Origin: Lachnospiraceae bacterium
GTDB taxonomy: Bacteria; Bacillota; Clostridia; Lachnospirales; Lachnospiraceae
Direction of reading: 5' to 3'
Length of the DNA: 64,000 nucleotides
NCBI GenBank assembly: GCA_017473905.1
Contig: JAFUJA010000022.1
Span: 59,741 to 123,740, forward strand
Both the position numbers and the translations under genes were made by a program. Shown here piece by piece: positions 61,508 to 64,000 of the stretch. Under the pieces are notes generated by a model. It saw only the letters and a list, made by a program, of their open reading frames with translations. It ran no database searches and was not told the DNA's origin. How positions within the stretch are numbered: position 1 is the first letter of the stretch; every line of letters starts with the position of its first letter.

Positions 61508-63103
61508 TTACTTCATAACCTGAGCCATAAGCATTATCAGTGCCGAATTCCAATAAATAGTAATCTCATTTGTGGAATAACTCAAAAGTTTATCCGTATA
61601 ACATTTAGCGGGAGGCATCCCCGTACAATCTGCTATCGCATCCGGATCATGCAAGCCGCTGTCCGGACCGCCGATTACCATACCGGGCATCGCTTCTTTA
61701 ATCACGGAAGAAGGTCTGTGATGAGGATTGTATATCCGATTGGTGCCATGTCCCGTAACAAAACATTTACCGCAGGCATTTTTACCTAAAATATAATGAA
61801 CCTGCTCTCTTGCTGCGTCCAAATATTTTTCATCGCCGGTTAAAACATATGCATCATATAAATGACTGCCGTTTTCAGCCGCATACATATTGCTTCCCCA
61901 AATGTATTCATTTTCATCAAAAGCAACACCAAAACCGCTTTTATTTGCTTTCTCTAATTTTTCGTTGGCAAATGCAACCATGGATGCTTTGATTTTATTC
62001 CGTAATTCTTCATCCGTATCAAATTCGGCGGATAAATATGCCAGATTACCAAAGCTTCCCACATCTTCCCATCCGTATCCGTGAAGCACCTCTTGGTTTA
62101 CATAACTTTCAAAATCATCACGATATTTTCGGTCTCCAAATGCTTTATAAAGTTCTGCGGCCGCCCAGTATAACTCATCTTTCTCAATTTTATCTTCATA
62201 GCTTCCCGTAACTACACCCTCAGGATTCATAAAACCGCCGGGAACCTGTATTTCCTTCATCACATCATATGCTTTCCGCGCTGCATCTTCCAACTGTTTC
62301 GCAAATGCTTCATCATAAGGCTTATAAAACGCAACTGCCATAGCCATACAGGCCGCAAAATCTGCTGTTGCAGTAAGAGAAGGAGGACAGATTACAAGTT
62401 CTTCCCGTTCTTCTTCCGGCATAATAAAACCACAGAACCCGGCGCAGCTTACTTTGTGATACACCTTTCCGGTTTCTTTCTCCTGCATTTTTAACATCCA
62501 TTCCAGTTCATAACGGATTTCCTGCAACAAATCCGGCATCGGGCCGGATGCAAGATCAGGATTCAATCCGGCAAACTCCGGTTTTTCCTGAATACCATAA
62601 AAAAGTGCTGCAAGCGTAACTGCCGCTGCCACAATATACCTGCCATAGTCTCCCGCATCATGCCATCCGCCGTTTACTTCCAGAAACTTATCCGTCCCAT
62701 AAACTCTTGCCGGGGTATCATGACAGCTTTTATGAGCAAATTTGCCGGCGATTTGTTCACTCAATTCCTGTCCGCAACGCTGAAGATAATAAAAACGGGT
62801 AATATCCTTTTCAAGATTCCGATATACATCTTCGCCAATCATAAAAGGAACTGATTCTGCTGAATCACATCGTATTACGTAAGTTCCGGGTATGGTAATT
62901 TCCGTAAAATCAATAACGGAACAGAACTCGCCCCCATCCTTATCAAAAATGGGTTGTCCGCTTTCTGCGGTTAACATAACTTCTTCTGTATCGTGATTCT
63001 TTCGGACCACCTGAAAACTACAGCTTTTTTCACCTGTAAAAACGCCCCTTTTTTTCTGTCCGGGCAGATATCCGATTTCATTTACCAGAATTCGATTGCT
63101 CAT
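61508..63103 (-). CDS. Glycoside hydrolase family 9 enzyme without signal peptide
   Basis: A 531-residue enzyme. An N-terminal immunoglobulin-like CelD_N domain (about 1-95) is followed by the (alpha/alpha)6 catalytic domain. The catalytic Asp pair is Asp149 and Asp152 in GGWHDAGDYGRY; NPHHRPS and YSTNEITIYWNS (Glu513 as acid) complete the site. GH9 enzymes cut beta-1,4-glucans. The absence of any signal peptide, carbohydrate-binding module or dockerin suggests an intracellular cellodextrin-degrading enzyme. The ATG has GAGG upstream. Confidence 0.93.
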   Translation of the reverse strand: MSNRILVNEIGYLPGQKKRGVFTGEKSCSFQVVRKNHDTEEVMLTAESGQPIFDKDGGEFCSVIDFTEITIPGTYVIRCDSAESVPFMIGEDVYRNLEKDITRFYYLQRCGQELSEQIAGKFAHKSCHDTPARVYGTDKFLEVNGGWHDAGDYGRYIVAAAVTLAALFYGIQEKPEFAGLNPDLASGPMPDLLQEIRYELEWMLKMQEKETGKVYHKVSCAGFCGFIMPEEEREELVICPPSLTATADFAACMAMAVAFYKPYDEAFAKQLEDAARKAYDVMKEIQVPGGFMNPEGVVTGSYEDKIEKDELYWAAAELYKAFGDRKYRDDFESYVNQEVLHGYGWEDVGSFGNLAYLSAEFDTDEELRNKIKASMVAFANEKLEKANKSGFGVAFDENEYIWGSNMYAAENGSHLYDAYVLTGDEKYLDAAREQVHYILGKNACGKCFVTGHGTNRIYNPHHRPSSVIKEAMPGMVIGGPDSGLHDPDAIADCTGMPPAKCYTDKLLSYSTNEITIYWNSALIMLMAQVMK

Positions 63104-63128
63104 CTTTTAACCTCTTCAAATCATACTT

Positions 63129-63164
63129 CTGCCAACCTTCTTCCCAAAAGAAAAAGGTTGGCAG
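63129..63164 (-). other. Stem-loop upstream of the GH9 gene
   Basis: CTGCCAACCTT pairs perfectly with AAGGTTGGCAG (11 bp) around a 14-base loop. No run of T follows on the minus strand, so in that direction it is a leader structure rather than a standard terminator. Confidence 0.45.
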
Positions 63165-63205
63165 TACTGTTTTTCTTATGTTTATAACCTTACGACACCG
63201 TGATT

Positions 63206-64000
63206 TTATCTGCGTTCATCCCTCATACGTTTTCTGACATCCTCGGGACTCAGTTCCACAATACGGGTTTTAATAATTGTTCCCGTCATCTTACCAAAGG
63301 TTGCAGTCTGACCAATCAGCCCCTCTGCATCTTTATTATTTTTATTCTTATCTTTACCGGTATTTCTATCGGTGCGATTTTTATTGTAAGAAGTCTGTTT
63401 CTCAGCATAGGAATTACGCTTTTTATTATTTTTCCCGTTTTTGGAATTACGATTCTCCGCAGGTTTCTGTTCTTTTGCAGGAGCAGAAACTACTTCTGCT
63501 ACGGGTTCTTCCGCAACTTCTTCAACTACAAGTTCCTCGACAGTTTCTTCTACGGATTCTTCCACAGTTGCTTCACTTACAAGTTCCTCGACAGTTTCTT
63601 CCTCTACGGGTTCTTCCGCAACTTCTTCGACTGCAGGTTCCTCGACAACTTCTTCTGCAACTTCTTCGATTGCAGGTTCCTCAACAGCTTCTTCTGCCAC
63701 GGGTTCTTCCGCAACTTCTTCGACTGCAAGCTCCTCGACAACTTCTTCTGCCACGGGTTCTTCCGCAACTTCTTCGACTGCAAGTTCCTCGACAACTTCT
63801 TCTGCTACGGGTTCTTCCGCAACTTCTTCGATTGCAGGTTCCTCAACAGCATCTTCTGCCACGGGTTCTTCCGCAACTTCTTCGACTGCAAGTTCCTCGA
63901 CAACTTCTTCTGCTACGGGCTCTTCCGCAACTTCTTCAATTACAGGCTCCTCAACAGTTTCTTCTGCCACGGGTTCTTCCGCAACTTCTTCGATTGCAGG
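63206..64000 (-). CDS. Acidic tandem-repeat protein, N-terminal part outside window
   Basis: The C-terminal part of a gene that continues past the right edge. From the edge to about 63530 it encodes repeats of roughly 18 residues of the type EEPVAEEVVEELAVEEVA. A basic Asn/Lys-rich linker follows (NSKNGKNNKKRNSYAEK), then a short ordered tail (GQTATFGKMTGTIIKTRIVE, ending VRKRMRDERR). I see no signal peptide or catalytic motif in the visible part and cannot name a function. The GTG at 63970 that looks like a start is only a Val codon in a repeat. Confidence 0.75.
   Translation of the reverse strand, partial: PAIEEVAEEPVAEETVEEPVIEEVAEEPVAEEVVEELAVEEVAEEPVAEDAVEEPAIEEVAEEPVAEEVVEELAVEEVAEEPVAEEVVEELAVEEVAEEPVAEEAVEEPAIEEVAEEVVEEPAVEEVAEEPVEEETVEELVSEATVEESVEETVEELVVEEVAEEPVAEVVSAPAKEQKPAENRNSKNGKNNKKRNSYAEKQTSYNKNRTDRNTGKDKNKNNKDAEGLIGQTATFGKMTGTIIKTRIVELSPEDVRKRMRDERR
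63590..64000 (-). repeat. 54-base imperfect tandem repeats
   Basis: A unit of about 54 bases encoding 18 residues is repeated about seven times to the window edge, with some shortened units. Copies differ at a few positions (for example GTT/GCT and CTG/ATT codons), so it is old enough to have diverged but still close. Confidence 0.85.

Noticed and set aside
63604-63795. Basic Lys/Asn/Leu-rich repeated frame overlapping the acidic repeat gene
   Set aside because: It is an out-of-frame reading of the same 54-base repeats.
63970-64000. Start of the repeat gene at GTG 63970
   Set aside because: The reading frame and the repeats continue unbroken to the window edge; the GTG is a repeated Val codon with no ribosome site.

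Overview
The window looks like chromosome from an endospore-forming, flagellated member of the Clostridia, most likely a Lachnospiraceae-type bacterium. The base composition is moderate to AT-rich. It has a Gram-positive flagellar operon (fliY, swrB-like and flbD genes), sporulation genes (spoIIP, gpr, a SigK-type sigma factor), codY, and a GH9 beta-glucanase. Almost every gene is on the minus strand, so transcription runs from high to low coordinates. Only rpsT is clearly on the plus strand.

Right part (64000 to about 53800). A partial gene with 18-residue acidic tandem repeats is followed by a GH9 glycosidase without a signal peptide. Next come rpsT (plus strand) and a minus-strand run of gpr, spoIIP, lepA, hemW and a sigK-like gene, then pilT.

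Middle part (53800 to 38700). comM and dprA lead into a Gram-positive type IV pilus locus. It has three transcription blocks: pilB-pilC, then a single major pilin gene, then pilD, a fused pilM-pilN, pilO and four minor pilins (PilV-, PilX/GspK-, FimT/GspH- and PilW/PulJ-like). Strong hairpin terminators separate the blocks. With dprA, comM and pilT alongside, this reads as a DNA-uptake and twitching locus. In Bacillus subtilis dprA and topA are neighbours; here the pilus genes lie between them.

Left part (38500 to 1). topA and codY precede a very long motility region: flgB flgC fliE fliF fliG fliH fliI fliJ motE-like fliK flgD (flagellar-operon protein) flgE, then flbD motA motB fliL fliM fliY cheY fliO fliP fliQ fliR flhB flhA flhF flhG ycgR, then cheB cheA cheW cheC cheD (membrane protein) sigD fapA (unknown) swrB-like mltG-like, and finally rpsB. 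The order closely follows the B. subtilis fla/che operon, including its codY and rpsB borders.

Internal hairpins after flgE and after the ycgR-like gene divide the region. A sigma-A-type promoter lies before flgB, an extended -10 promoter before cheB, and a sigma-D-type promoter (TAAT-N15-GCCGATAT) before fliK. SigD, encoded near the end of the region, could therefore feed back on the late hook genes. A PilZ protein in the flagellar operon and a MshEN-type PilB in the pilus locus suggest that cyclic di-GMP acts on both motility machines.

Many genes here start with GTG or TTG. Where an upstream in-frame codon overlaps the Shine-Dalgarno sequence, I moved the start downstream and say so.
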